Shown: positions 26,409-36,451, numbered from the stretch's first letter. The stretch is DNA of 64,000 nucleotides from Microbispora bryophytorum (GCF_006874465.1 NZ_VIRL01000006.1:124001-188000); one strand, 5' to 3'. Notes: generated from the sequence alone by a model not told the origin. A program made the numbers and translations.

Positions 26409-26451
26409 CACGACCCGGGTCACGCGGCCCGGGTCACGCGTCCTGGGCGGT
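26409..26451. repeat. 12-17 bp tandem units at the asnB/xseA convergent junction
   Basis: CACGACCCGGGT, CACGCGGCCCGGGT and CACGCGTCCTGGGCGGT follow one another and run across the xseA stop codon. They are preceded by a doubled CCGCGGC. Confidence 0.7.
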
Positions 26452-27639
26452 CACCGTCACGCGGTCGTCGGAGAAGCGGATCGTGAGCTCGTCACCCGGT
26501 TTGACGTCCCCGGCCAGGCGGACGACCTCTCCGGAAGGACGCTGCGCGATGGCGTAACCCCGCTCCAGGGTCGCCGCGGGGGAAAGGGCCACGAGCCGGG
26601 CCCCGAGATGTTCCAGCGAGTCGGCCGAGCGGTCCAGGGACGCCGAAAGGCAGCGCCTGGACCGCTCGCGCAGCGCGTCGACCTGCTCGGCCCGCCGGTC
26701 GAGCTCCCGGACGGGATCGGCGAGCGACGGCCGGGAGCGCACGGACTCCAGCCAGGACATCTCACGCTCGACCCAGCCCCGCAGCACCCGGCGACCCCGG
26801 TCTCTGAGCTGATGGACGAGCGTGAGCTGCTCGCCCACGTCGGGCACGACCTTCTTGGCCGCGTCCGTCGGGGTCGAGGCGCGCACGTCGGCCACGAGAT
26901 CGAGCAGCGGGCTGTCCTGCTCGTGGCCGATCGCGCTCACCACCGGCGTACGGCAGGCAGCGACGGCCCGCACCAGCGACTCGTCGGAGAACGGCAGCAG
27001 ATCCTCAAGGGAGCCGCCGCCCCTGGCGATGATGATCACGTCGACCTCGCGGTCGGCGTCGAGCCTGCGCAGCGCCTCGGTCACCTCGCCCACGGCGTAC
27101 GACCCCTGGACGGCGACCTGCTCCACCTTGAAACGGACGGCGGGCCAGCGGCGGCGGGAGTTCTCCAGCACGTCACGCTCGGCCGCCGAGTCACGCCCGC
27201 AGACGAGCCCGACGGTGCCCGGCAGGAACGGCAGCCGTCTCTTCCTGTCGACGTTGAACAGGCCCTCGCCCGCGAGCACCTGGCGGAGCCGTTCCAGCCG
27301 GGCCAGCAGCTCGCCGATGCCGACCGGACGGATCTCCAGGGCCGTGAACGCGAACGAACCCTTGTTGACCCAAAAGTCCGGCTTGACGTGCATCACGACG
27401 CGCGCGCCGTCGACGGGACGCGGCACGCTGGCCTCGTAGACCGCCCGCGCGCAGGTGATCCGGGCCGAGACGTTGGCCACGGGATCGCGCAGCGTCAGGA
27501 AGACGGTGCCGCCCCGGGCGGTCAGCTCGGTGATCTGCCCTTCGACCCAGACGGTGCCCAGCTTGCCGATCCACTGGGCGACCATCTGCAGCACCGACCT
27601 GATCGGCAGCGGCGCCTCCGGGGACGTCTTCGCGCTCAA
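26434..27639 (-). CDS. xseA: exodeoxyribonuclease VII large subunit
   Basis: Encodes 401 aa. The N-terminal OB-fold ([10 protein letters not shown]...VFLTLRDP) is followed by the catalytic domain ([39 protein letters not shown]) and a C-terminal coiled coil. With XseB it degrades single-stranded DNA in both directions. I chose TTG 27639 because family proteins begin near TSPEAPLP and AGGAGG lies 4 nt upstream. An in-frame ATG 60 bp further up lacks similarity. XseB is encoded beyond asnB rather than next to this gene. Confidence 0.93.
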   Translation of the reverse strand: MSAKTSPEAPLPIRSVLQMVAQWIGKLGTVWVEGQITELTARGGTVFLTLRDPVANVSARITCARAVYEASVPRPVDGARVVMHVKPDFWVNKGSFAFTALEIRPVGIGELLARLERLRQVLAGEGLFNVDRKRRLPFLPGTVGLVCGRDSAAERDVLENSRRRWPAVRFKVEQVAVQGSYAVGEVTEALRRLDADREVDVIIIARGGGSLEDLLPFSDESLVRAVAACRTPVVSAIGHEQDSPLLDLVADVRASTPTDAAKKVVPDVGEQLTLVHQLRDRGRRVLRGWVEREMSWLESVRSRPSLADPVRELDRRAEQVDALRERSRRCLSASLDRSADSLEHLGARLVALSPAATLERGYAIAQRPSGEVVRLAGDVKPGDELTIRFSDDRVTVTAQDA

Positions 27640-27770
27640 ATGCCCTCCTCGCCTCGCCTGATCCGGTCGCACCTGCAGGCTAGCCGTACCTGCCGACATT
27701 CCACAGGCGACCAGGCGGAGGACGCCTCACGTGCCCGTCCCGCGTACGGCCGGGCGGGCGCGGCCCGCGA

Positions 27771-28859
27771 TCAGGCCTCGGACTGGAGCTTGGACATCCG
27801 GTTCTGGAACATCCGGACGACTTCGGGGCGGTTCAGGTGCGCCTGCTCGTAGTCCAGCAGCGCCTGCACCTGCTCGGCCGACGTGCCACGCATCCGCGCC
27901 CGCAGCGACGCCACGGAGAGGTTCGCGTAGCCCGGCAGCGGCTCCGCCGTCTCGGCGGCTGCCGCGACGGGCTGCTCCGCCGGCGCCTCGGCAGGGCTCT
28001 CCGGCGCCTTCTCCGGCGCCTTCTCCGGCGTCTTCGCGGCGGCGGGCTTCTTGCGGGTCCTGGTGGCCTTCGGCGCGGCGGTGGTCGTGCTTTCGGCGCT
28101 GCTCCCGGCCTCGGTGCCGGTCGTGGCCTCGGCGCCCTCGGGGGCTTCGGCCGTGGCCTTACGGCGCGTGCGCGGCTTCTTGGCCTCGGCGGGCGGGGCC
28201 TCTTCCGTTGCCTCCGAGGTTCCGGCGGTCTCAGCGGTTGCGGCCGTCTCGGCGGTTGCGGCGGTGGCCTTGCGGCGCGTGCGCGGCTTCTTGGGGGCGG
28301 CGGTCGCGTCCGGGACCTCGGCGACGGCCGGGGCCTCGGCCTCGACGGGTGCGGCGGGCAGGTCGAGCGTGTCGGCCTCGGCAGGGGCGGTCTCGGCGGC
28401 GGGGGCGGCCTCGGGCTTCGGCTCGGCCGCGGCCTCCACAGGCTCCGCAGGCGCGGCGGTCTCGGCGGTCGGGGCCTCGGCGGTCAGGGTCTCAGCGGTC
28501 GGGGCCTCGGCGGGCGCCGCCTCGGCCTTCTCGGCCTGCTGAGCCTGCTCAGGCTTCTCGGCCTGCTCAGGCCTGTCGGTCTTGCTCGGGCGGGGGGCGA
28601 AGATGACGGGCTCCCGGCGCGCGGGCCGCTCCCCGGCGGCCTGCTCGGCGGTCTGCGCGGTGGCTTGCCCTGTGGCTTGCCCGGTGGCCTCCCCGGTCCG
28701 CGGGGTCTCGGCGGTCTCGGGGCGTTCGCCGTCCTGCGCCTCGCCACCGGCGAAGCGCTCCTTGACGCTGGTCTTGAACTTGTCGCCGGCCAGCAGCGCC
28801 TGTCCGACCCCGTTCAGAGCGGTCTGTAGCACTGTCGTTATTGCTCTAAGGACGGACAT
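27771..28859 (-). CDS. lipid-droplet-associated-type protein with basic repeats
   Basis: Encodes 362 aa. The N-terminus (VLRAITTVLQTALNGVGQALLAGDKF) could form an amphipathic helix. The centre is a long Ala/Glu/Pro/Thr-rich region carrying two copies of KKPRTRRKAT and a related TRTRKKPAA, like histone-H1-type tails. The C-terminal 55 residues (LPGYANLSVASLRARMRGTSAEQ...) form a SAP-like helical unit. Position next to ispH and xseA matches the actinobacterial Rv1109c-type family annotated as lipid-droplet-associated. The basic repeats suggest DNA or RNA contact, which is inference. GGGAG 7 nt before the ATG fixes the start. Confidence 0.75.
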   Translation of the reverse strand: MSVLRAITTVLQTALNGVGQALLAGDKFKTSVKERFAGGEAQDGERPETAETPRTGEATGQATGQATAQTAEQAAGERPARREPVIFAPRPSKTDRPEQAEKPEQAQQAEKAEAAPAEAPTAETLTAEAPTAETAAPAEPVEAAAEPKPEAAPAAETAPAEADTLDLPAAPVEAEAPAVAEVPDATAAPKKPRTRRKATAATAETAATAETAGTSEATEEAPPAEAKKPRTRRKATAEAPEGAEATTGTEAGSSAESTTTAAPKATRTRKKPAAAKTPEKAPEKAPESPAEAPAEQPVAAAAETAEPLPGYANLSVASLRARMRGTSAEQVQALLDYEQAHLNRPEVVRMFQNRMSKLQSEA

Positions 28860-28948
28860 TTCTGCTCCCGGGGAGATACGTATCTGGTACACCCAGTCTT
28901 GCAAGACCAGGGTCAAGAGGCGGCGCGCGTTCCACATAGCATAGGAAC

Positions 28949-29914
28949 ATGGACGTGCAGACCTCAGCGACCCGTCGTGTCCTGGTCGCCAAGCCCCGCG
29001 GTTACTGCGCGGGTGTCGACCGTGCGGTGCAGGCGGTCGAACGGGCGCTGGAGCAGTATGGCGCGCCAATCTACGTGCGCAAGCAGATCGTGCACAACAC
29101 CCACGTCGTGAAGACGCTGGAGGAGCGCGGCGCCGTTTTCGTCGAGGAGACCGAGGAGGTCCCCGAGGGCGCCATCGTCGTCTTCTCCGCCCACGGCGTC
29201 GCGCCCGCCGTGCACGAGGAGGCCGCGGGCCGCAGTCTCCGGACGATCGACGCGACGTGCCCGCTGGTGACCAAGGTGCACAACGAGGCCAAGAGGTTCG
29301 CGGCCAAGGACTACGACATCCTGCTCATCGGGCACGAGGGGCACGAGGAGGTCGAGGGCACCGCGGGCGAGGCGCCCGAGCACATCCAGCTCGTGGACGG
29401 GCTCGACGGCGTCGAGGGCGTGTCCGTACGGGACCCGGAGAGGGTGGTCTGGCTCTCCCAGACGACCCTGTCGGTCGACGAGACCACCGAGACGGTCGCC
29501 CGGCTGCGGACGCGGTTCCCCAACCTCATCGACCCGCCGAGCGACGACATCTGCTACGCCACCTCCAACAGGCAGACCGCCGTCAAGCAGATCGCCGCCG
29601 AGTCGGACCTGGTCATCGTCGTCGGCTCGACCAACTCCTCCAACTCCAAGCGACTGGTCGAGGTCGCCAAGGACTACGGCGCCGCCGCGTCCTACCTGGT
29701 GGACGACGCCTCGTTCGTACGGGACGAGTGGCTGGAGGGCGTGCGCACCGTCGGCCTGACCAGCGGCGCCTCCGTTCCGGAGGAACTCGTGCGGGGAGTG
29801 CTCGCCAAGCTGGCCGGCCACGGTTTCACCGATGTGGAGGAGGTCGAGTCGGTGGAGGAGAGCATGCGGTTCGCCCTGCCCCACGAACTGCGCAAGGACC
29901 TGCGCACCCTCTAG
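28949..29914 (+). CDS. ispH: 4-hydroxy-3-methylbut-2-enyl diphosphate reductase
   Basis: Encodes 321 aa of IspH/LytB. The three cluster-ligand Cys are visible in [23 protein letters not shown] and [20 protein letters not shown] and [10 protein letters not shown] contribute the substrate pocket. The enzyme makes IPP and DMAPP in the last step of the MEP pathway, using a [4Fe-4S] cluster. TAGCAT lies 6 nt before the ATG, consistent with a leaderless start. It is divergent from the lipid-droplet-type gene. Its stop codon opens a tandem repeat array. Confidence 0.97.
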   Translation: MDVQTSATRRVLVAKPRGYCAGVDRAVQAVERALEQYGAPIYVRKQIVHNTHVVKTLEERGAVFVEETEEVPEGAIVVFSAHGVAPAVHEEAAGRSLRTIDATCPLVTKVHNEAKRFAAKDYDILLIGHEGHEEVEGTAGEAPEHIQLVDGLDGVEGVSVRDPERVVWLSQTTLSVDETTETVARLRTRFPNLIDPPSDDICYATSNRQTAVKQIAAESDLVIVVGSTNSSNSKRLVEVAKDYGAAASYLVDDASFVRDEWLEGVRTVGLTSGASVPEELVRGVLAKLAGHGFTDVEEVESVEESMRFALPHELRKDLRTL

Positions 29915-29973
29915 CGCACAGGTCTGGCGCACAGGTCTGGCGCACGGTCTAACGCAAGGGTCTAGCGGCCGGT
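29911..29973. repeat. 12-13 bp tandem array (5 units) starting at the ispH stop codon
   Basis: Units CTAGCGCACAGGT, CTGGCGCACAGGT, CTGGCGCACGGT, CTAACGCAAGGGT and CTAGCGGCCGGT are contiguous. The first holds the ispH TAG. The array fills the convergent gap before the DUF6542 gene stop. Confidence 0.9.
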
Positions 29974-29981
29974 CCGGCGGT

Positions 29982-30476
29982 TCACTCGTCGGCGGCCTTG
30001 CCGTACACCCGCGGCTCGAAGTAGCCCTCCGGCTCCGGGTCGAACGTGCGGACGCGGCCACGGCGTGAGCGGGAGGCCGGCGTCGGTGTGGGCGCGGGCG
30101 CGCCCCGCAGCTCCCTCAGGCTGTCGGGCAGGCCGCGCACCCACCCGACGCCCAGCGCCAGCGCGGACCCGAGGAACAGCCACGGCGCGCCGGACGACAA
30201 CGCGGTGAACATCCCGAGCCCGAACGTCTGGAGCATCGAACCCGAGCTGAGCGCCCGCATGAGCTCCACCAGCAGCGCCGCGACGAAGAAGACCAGCGGA
30301 GGCGTCACCACCAGCGGCAGCAGGTCCCGGGGACGCACCAGCAGGACCGCCGCGATGCAACCTGCCACGAACGCGGGCCCGGGCAGGAACGGCATGCCCA
30401 CCAGAGTGATCACGAAGAGCATGACGATCGCCCCCCGAGCGGTCAGCCGCACCCCCGCTCGACCGGTGCCTGTCAT
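29982..30476 (-). CDS. DUF6542-type membrane protein
   Basis: Encodes 164 aa with about four hydrophobic segments between residues 12 and 112 (for example AIVMLFVITLVGMPFL and LVFFVAALLVELMRAL) and a basic cytoplasmic tail (SRSRRGRVRTFDPEPEGYF). The pattern and its place beside ispH and rmuC fit the actinobacterial DUF6542 family. Function unknown. It converges on ispH across the tandem array and lies 9 bp downstream of rmuC on the same strand, so the two are probably co-transcribed. Confidence 0.75.
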   Translation of the reverse strand: MTGTGRAGVRLTARGAIVMLFVITLVGMPFLPGPAFVAGCIAAVLLVRPRDLLPLVVTPPLVFFVAALLVELMRALSSGSMLQTFGLGMFTALSSGAPWLFLGSALALGVGWVRGLPDSLRELRGAPAPTPTPASRSRRGRVRTFDPEPEGYFEPRVYGKAADE

Positions 30477-30485
30477 CGGGCCCCC

Positions 30486-31808
30486 TTACGACAAGTCTCG
30501 CGTCAATTTACCGTTCTGACGATGCGGGGGAGGGGGGCTTACCCGCTCTTCACCTTCGAGCTCGGGGATGGCGACCGGCCGGGGGACCTCCTCCACCGCC
30601 GACGGGGCGTCGAGGGAGTAGTCCACCAGACCGAGGTCGTTCATTCTCCGCGCGCTGACCAGGACCCTGCTCTCCAGCGAGCCGACCGTCTGGTTGTAGG
30701 CGGTGACCGCTCTCGTGAGCGCCTTGCCCAGGCCGTCCACGTGCCGTCCGAGGCCGCCGAGCCGCTCGTACAGTTCCTTGCCCAGATCGAAGACGGCCTT
30801 GGCGTTCTCACTGACCGCGGTCTGCTGCCAGGCGTACTGCGCGGTGCGGAGCATCGTGACGAGCGTCGTGGGAGTGGCGATGTGGACGCGCCTGCGCATC
30901 GCGTGCTCCAGCAGCCCCGGGTCGCGCTCCAACGCCGGCGCGAGGAACGCCTCGCCGGGGATGAACAGGACCACGAACTCGGGCGACGGGTTGAAGGCCT
31001 GCCAGTAGGACTTGGCGGCTAACCGGTCCACGTGCTCGCGCACGTGCCGCGCGTGGGCGTCCAGCCGGGCCGAGGCGAACTCGGGGTCGGTGGCCTCGGC
31101 CGCCTCCAGGTAGGCCGCGAGCGAGACCTTCGCGTCCACGATGACGTTCTTGCCGCCGCTGAGCCGTACGACCATGTCGGGCCGGACCACGCCGTCGCGG
31201 GTGACGGCGCTCACCTGCTCGTCGAAGTCGCAGAACCGGGCCATGCCGGCGATCTCCGCCACCCGGCGCAGCTGCAGCTCACCCCACCGTCCCCGGGCCT
31301 CCGGCCGCTGGAGCGCCCGCACCAGCGCGTCCGTCTGGGCCTTGAGCCGATCGGAGCTCTCCCGTACGAACTCCATCTGCTTGCTCAGCTCGGCGCGGGC
31401 GGCGCGGGTGCCCGACTCGCTCTCCCTGAGCTGGCTCTCCACCTTGGCGAGCGTCTCGCGCAGCGGCGCGACCAGGTTCTCGACCGCCTGCCTGCGCTGG
31501 TCGAGGTCGCCGGCCGCCTCGGCCCTCGTGGTGTTCAGCCGGTTTTCGGCGAGTTCGAGGAAACGCAGGTTGGCCACGTCGAGGGAGTGTGCGGAGATGG
31601 CCTGGAACCGCTCGGTGAGCTGGTTTTCCACGTAGGCGACCTTGTCCTCGGCCGCCCGCGTCCGCGCCTCGGCCTCGGCCACCCTGGCGGCCGCCTGCGC
31701 GGCACGGCCCGCGGTCCGCATCCCGGCCAGGGCCGCACCCACCACGACGCCGATCACCAGTCCCAGTGCGAGAGCCACGACATCCACGGTCTGGATGATT
31801 TCAGGCAT
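30486..31808 (-). CDS. rmuC: RmuC-family DNA recombination protein
   Basis: Encodes 440 aa: an N-terminal membrane helix (VDVVALALGLVIGVVVGAALAG), a long coiled coil (about 35-165, Ala/Glu/Arg-rich), and the RmuC nuclease-like domain (RGRWGELQLRRVAEIAGM, VDAKVSLAAYLEA, FVVLFIPGEAF, IATPTTLVTMLRT). E. coli RmuC limits recombination at inverted repeats; the mechanism is unsettled. Start at ATG 31808 (MPEIIQ), since upstream codons only mirror the divergent ychF region. Confidence 0.92.
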   Translation of the reverse strand: MPEIIQTVDVVALALGLVIGVVVGAALAGMRTAGRAAQAAARVAEAEARTRAAEDKVAYVENQLTERFQAISAHSLDVANLRFLELAENRLNTTRAEAAGDLDQRRQAVENLVAPLRETLAKVESQLRESESGTRAARAELSKQMEFVRESSDRLKAQTDALVRALQRPEARGRWGELQLRRVAEIAGMARFCDFDEQVSAVTRDGVVRPDMVVRLSGGKNVIVDAKVSLAAYLEAAEATDPEFASARLDAHARHVREHVDRLAAKSYWQAFNPSPEFVVLFIPGEAFLAPALERDPGLLEHAMRRRVHIATPTTLVTMLRTAQYAWQQTAVSENAKAVFDLGKELYERLGGLGRHVDGLGKALTRAVTAYNQTVGSLESRVLVSARRMNDLGLVDYSLDAPSAVEEVPRPVAIPELEGEERVSPPPPHRQNGKLTRDLS

Positions 31809-31896
31809 TGGCGTGCCAAACAGGGAGGCGCGCCTGGGAGCGGGCCGAGGCCGTCGATGTCCGGCGCACCCTCCGAGGCCCCTAAACTCGTGGTAC

Positions 31897-32985
<1,089 letters not shown>

Positions 32986-33021
32986 ACCTGCCGGTCACCT
33001 CCGCTCCGGCGGACGACGGAA

Positions 33022-33070
33022 CGGCCGGCCGGATCGGCGCCGCGGGCTGCGGCGCCGACCCGGCCGGCCG
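33022..33070. terminator. very strong bidirectional hairpin between ychF and the GH59 gene
   Basis: Arms 33022-33043 and 33049-33070 pair over 22 positions with a single A-C mismatch, around the 5-nt loop GGGCT. It lies between convergent genes and would terminate both. There is no T-tract, as is common in high-GC actinomycetes. Confidence 0.8.
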
Positions 33071-33084
33071 GTGTCATCGTCGGC

Positions 33085-35502
33085 TCAGCTGCGCGACCAC
33101 CTCTGGTTCGCGCCGCCGTTGCACGTCCAGATCACCAGCTGCGTGCCGTTGGCGGTGCCGCCGCCATAGGCGTCCAGGCACTTGTTCGAGCCGACTCCGA
33201 CGATCGTGCCGTCGGAGTTGAGCGTCCACTGCTGGTTGGTGCCGCCGTTGCAGTCGTAGATGTCGACCCGGGTCCCGTCCGCCGTGCCCTGTCCGTAGGC
33301 GTCCAGGCACTTGGTGCCGTAGACCATCAGCTGCTTGGACGGCGTGAGGGTCCAGGTCTGGTTGGCGCCGCTGTTGCAGTCCCAGAGCGCGACCTGGGTG
33401 CCGTTGGTCTGGGACTGGCTGGGGACGTCGACGCAGCGGCCGGAGGCCTGGCCCCTGATGGGGCCGACGCTGGTGCCGCCGTTTCCGCCGCCGATCGGGG
33501 TGATGGAGAGGTTGTCGAACATGTCGGTCTGGTATCCGACCACTCCGAGCCCGACCTGTCCGGTGAAGTAGGAGTTGTCGGTCACCGAGCCGAGCGCGGC
33601 GCCGTCGAGGGTGGCGCTGATCTGGTTGCCCGAGAAGCTGAGCGAGATCGTGTGCCAGGTGTTGGTCCCGAGCGAGCTCCGGGAGCCCGAGGTGAGGGTG
33701 CTCACCGTGCCGGACGTGGTGCTCTTGGCGATCGACCAGGCGCCGGAGTTGTTCAGCCGCAACTGGTAGGCGGCCTGGTGGCTCTGCGGGCGTGACTGCG
33801 TGTTCGCCCGCCCGAGCAGCGTGATGGTGCCGCCCTGCTGGAAGTTGACGTCCACGCTGACCTTGTAGTTGCTCCAGGACGGGTCGCCGACCAGGCCGAA
33901 GGCGTCGCTGTCGTCCTGCCACTCGATCGGACGCACGGGGGTCACCTGCTGCAGGCACTGACCGGACCGGCCGCCGGCGCAGGGCCGGACCTCGAAGGAT
34001 CCCTGCATGTCGGAGAAGTACTTGGCCTCGGTGCGGGAGGCGTAGGCGTCGAAGTCGTCGGAGTACGGCAGAGACAGCGGCGCACTCGCCGGTCCGGCCG
34101 CCGTGCCCTTGCCCTGGCCGGTGGTCGTGGTCAGCGAGTAGATCCGGTTCGGCTGCATGGTGAGCGAGTAGGAGCCGTTGCTGGGGGTGATGTCCGGCTG
34201 CCTGACGAACCAGTCGGCGGGGTTGTTCGAGCCGAGGTTGGTGGACCACACGTGCACGGTCCCGGTGCTCAGCCCGCCTGTCACGTTGACGTTCACGGTC
34301 TGCGTGCTCGTCGACGTGCTGGTCTCGTAGATGGTCGAGTAGTCGGTGTTGTTCGTGGACTTCAGGGAGATGTAGCTGCCGTTGCTCCGGTTCCCGCCGA
34401 GGTATCCGCTCGCGGAGCCGGTGAGGAAGCGCCAGCCCGGCTGGGTGAACTGGGCGACCTGGGCGTTCGCCCACAGGCTGCGGCCCAGCTGGTAGGCGCC
34501 CGACCACGGCGAGTTGGCGACCGCCAGGGCGGTGGTGTTGAAGGGCAGGTTCGGGTAGAGCGCGGCCACCAGCGGCCAGTTGACGAAGCCCGTCATCTGG
34601 CCGTCGAGGTATCCGCGGGTGACGCTGCGGATGTAGGGGGCCGAGCCGCTGATGTAGTCCTGCGATCCGAACTCGCTGTTCCAGATCGGCTTGCCGGTGG
34701 CCACGGCGTTCGCGCTGGAGGGACACGAGGTGGCGTCGCCCAGGTAGCCGCACAGGTAGTGCGACCCGACCACGCCGACCGCGGCCTTGAACGCCGGGTC
34801 GCTCAGCATGTCGTCCGCGGTCGACAGGCCGAAGCTGTCGTCCCCGACGATCTGCACGTTGCCGTAGCCGTTGGAGTCGAGGGCCGACCGGAGGTTCTTG
34901 TACCAGGTCTTGTTGTGCCCGCGCTCGTTCCATCCGCCGATGTAGCTGACCGTCAGGCCGTGCTGCTTGGCGCAGTTGAGCCAGGAGATGTCGTAGTCGA
35001 TCATGTCCTGGGACCAGAAGTTCCCGCCGCCGATCCAGCCCGGCGCGGTCCACGGCAGCGCGATCAGCTTGATGTTCGGGTTGCGCGCCACCGCCTGCTC
35101 GCCCAGCCAGAACTCGTAGCCGACGTTGCAGTTGATGTCACCGCGGGTGTGCTGGATGCTGGGCTCGGAGCCGTCGGTGGAGTTGGCGTCACCGCCGATC
35201 TCCAGTTTCAGCAACTGCACCGCCGCGCCGTACCCGGGCTTGAAGAGGTAGTCCAGGATCTGGGAGCGCTGCGTCTCCGGGTAGTCGATGAGCAGCCGGG
35301 AGTTGCCGCCGCCGCCGCTGATCGCCCCCACCCCGTCGAACGTGCGTCCCGTCGAGCCGCCGTTCACCGTGATGGTCGTCGTGGCCGCCTGGGCCGCCGG
35401 CGCGGTGACCACGACGGCGCCGGCGCCGGTCACGGCCGCTGCGACCGTGGCCATCAGGATGCGGACCCATTTTCTGTCGCCGACTGGTCGACGTCTGCGC
35501 AT
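33085..35502 (-). CDS. secreted GH59 galactocerebrosidase-like glycosidase with ricin-type lectin domain
   Basis: Encodes 805 aa. A signal peptide (about 1-40, ending APAAQA) precedes a GH59 catalytic domain that tracks animal galactosylceramidase closely: TFDGVGAISGGGGNSRLL, SQILDYLFKPGYGA, LEIGGD, then WNERG (acid/base Glu 193) and WNSEFGS (nucleophile Glu 277). A GALC-like beta-sandwich follows. A C-terminal ricin B/CBM13 trefoil (about 680-805) has three QxW signatures (NQTWTL, NQQWTL, NQRWSR). It probably releases galactose from extracellular galactosides or galactolipids while the lectin domain holds the polymer; the exact substrate is inference. GGAGGT lies just upstream of the ATG. 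Confidence 0.9.
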   Translation of the reverse strand: MRRRRPVGDRKWVRILMATVAAAVTGAGAVVVTAPAAQAATTTITVNGGSTGRTFDGVGAISGGGGNSRLLIDYPETQRSQILDYLFKPGYGAAVQLLKLEIGGDANSTDGSEPSIQHTRGDINCNVGYEFWLGEQAVARNPNIKLIALPWTAPGWIGGGNFWSQDMIDYDISWLNCAKQHGLTVSYIGGWNERGHNKTWYKNLRSALDSNGYGNVQIVGDDSFGLSTADDMLSDPAFKAAVGVVGSHYLCGYLGDATSCPSSANAVATGKPIWNSEFGSQDYISGSAPYIRSVTRGYLDGQMTGFVNWPLVAALYPNLPFNTTALAVANSPWSGAYQLGRSLWANAQVAQFTQPGWRFLTGSASGYLGGNRSNGSYISLKSTNNTDYSTIYETSTSTSTQTVNVNVTGGLSTGTVHVWSTNLGSNNPADWFVRQPDITPSNGSYSLTMQPNRIYSLTTTTGQGKGTAAGPASAPLSLPYSDDFDAYASRTEAKYFSDMQGSFEVRPCAGGRSGQCLQQVTPVRPIEWQDDSDAFGLVGDPSWSNYKVSVDVNFQQGGTITLLGRANTQSRPQSHQAAYQLRLNNSGAWSIAKSTTSGTVSTLTSGSRSSLGTNTWHTISLSFSGNQISATLDGAALGSVTDNSYFTGQVGLGVVGYQTDMFDNLSITPIGGGNGGTSVGPIRGQASGRCVDVPSQSQTNGTQVALWDCNSGANQTWTLTPSKQLMVYGTKCLDAYGQGTADGTRVDIYDCNGGTNQQWTLNSDGTIVGVGSNKCLDAYGGGTANGTQLVIWTCNGGANQRWSRS

Positions 35503-35858
35503 GCCGGACCTCCGGAGTGCCCGTGGGGGGATGAGTGACGGGCGGTTCACCGGCCCTGCCGGATCCAGAGCGGTTGGCCCCAGCACGCTGGCTCGATACC
35601 GTCCGTCATGTTTTCTGTTGAAAGCCGTTTGAAAATGTCAGAGCAGTTGGGGCATGTCAAGACATGGTCAGACGGGAAAGATGGCGTGTGAACACGGCTG
35701 AACTGGCGGGCAGCGGAAACGTGCGTGCCGGCCGTCGCCTGCCATGAAAGTTTCAGGCGTGCGCGTACGTTCGGTTGCGCTCGGTTATGGCAGAGATTGT
35801 TGGAACGCGAGCCGTCGAGGTTGCCGCTGACGATCGGCGGACCTTCGTCCGGCCGTTC
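35503..35858. promoter_or_regulatory. regulatory gap upstream of the GH59 gene
   Basis: A gene-free stretch of 356 bp, AT-richer than its surroundings. Near the GH59 start it holds a pseudo-palindrome TTGAAAGCCGTTTGAAA (about 35618) and the inverted repeat CATGTC-AA-GACATG (35653-35666), both possible operators for sugar-responsive control. At the far end CGGAC-CTTC-GTCCG (35838-35851) could terminate the acetyltransferase gene. I see no gene. Confidence 0.4.
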
Positions 35859-36335
35859 TCAGACGAGGTCGCGGTAGTAGTAGAACATCGGTTCGGGCGC
35901 CCCGGGCTCGCTGTTCGCGAAGCCGTGCGCCTCATAGAAGCGGCGGGCGTCGGTGTCCTCGCCGTCGACGTTGATTTCGAGCGTCTCCGCGCCGCGTTCC
36001 CGCGCGAGGCGGCACGCCGCTTCCAGCAGGGCGAGGCCGAACCGCTGTCCGCGCATGCCGGGCCGCACGTACAGCTCGTCCAGGATCGCGGCCGGACCTT
36101 CCTGCCAGACGTTGGGCCGGAAGGACAGAACCGCGACGCCGACGGCCGGTTCCCCGGTGAGAAGCACGACGAGGTGGTCCCCGGGGATCATTCGGCGCAG
36201 GCGCGCGGTGAGCACGTGCGGTCCCGGCGACGGCGTGTCGAACTCGCGGTTGAAGGCGTCCAGCAACCCGGCGACGACAGCGGCGTCGGCCGCCGTCGCC
36301 TGCCGTACCAGGTGCTCGTGCAGAGGTGTGGCCAC
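35859..36335 (-). CDS. GNAT-family N-acetyltransferase
   Basis: Encodes 158 aa from GTG 36335, the usual GNAT size. The acetyl-CoA loop is readable as VRPGMRGQRFGLALL (Q/RxxGxG/A), followed by RRFYEAHGF near the C-terminus and AAILDELYVRPG for beta-4. It would acetylate a small molecule or protein N-terminus; the substrate is unknown. An ATG 72 bp upstream (36407) would add 24 residues outside the domain; AAGGG before the GTG slightly favours the shorter form. No operon partner. Confidence 0.8.
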   Translation of the reverse strand: MATPLHEHLVRQATAADAAVVAGLLDAFNREFDTPSPGPHVLTARLRRMIPGDHLVVLLTGEPAVGVAVLSFRPNVWQEGPAAILDELYVRPGMRGQRFGLALLEAACRLARERGAETLEINVDGEDTDARRFYEAHGFANSEPGAPEPMFYYYRDLV

Positions 36336-36451
36336 CTCCGCACCCTTCCTGCTCGGCCTGGCGGACCACAAGGTATTTTCTCGGTCGCGGAAGAGGCGGG
36401 TGACCATTTCCGCCCCGATCGCGTCTGGTCTGTTGTGACAGACACGAAGAC

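Noticed and set aside
28015-28320. Repeated segments in the lipid-droplet-type gene as a mobile or regulatory repeat
   Set aside because: They are in-frame repeats of the KKPRTRRKAT coding motif and do not extend outside the gene.
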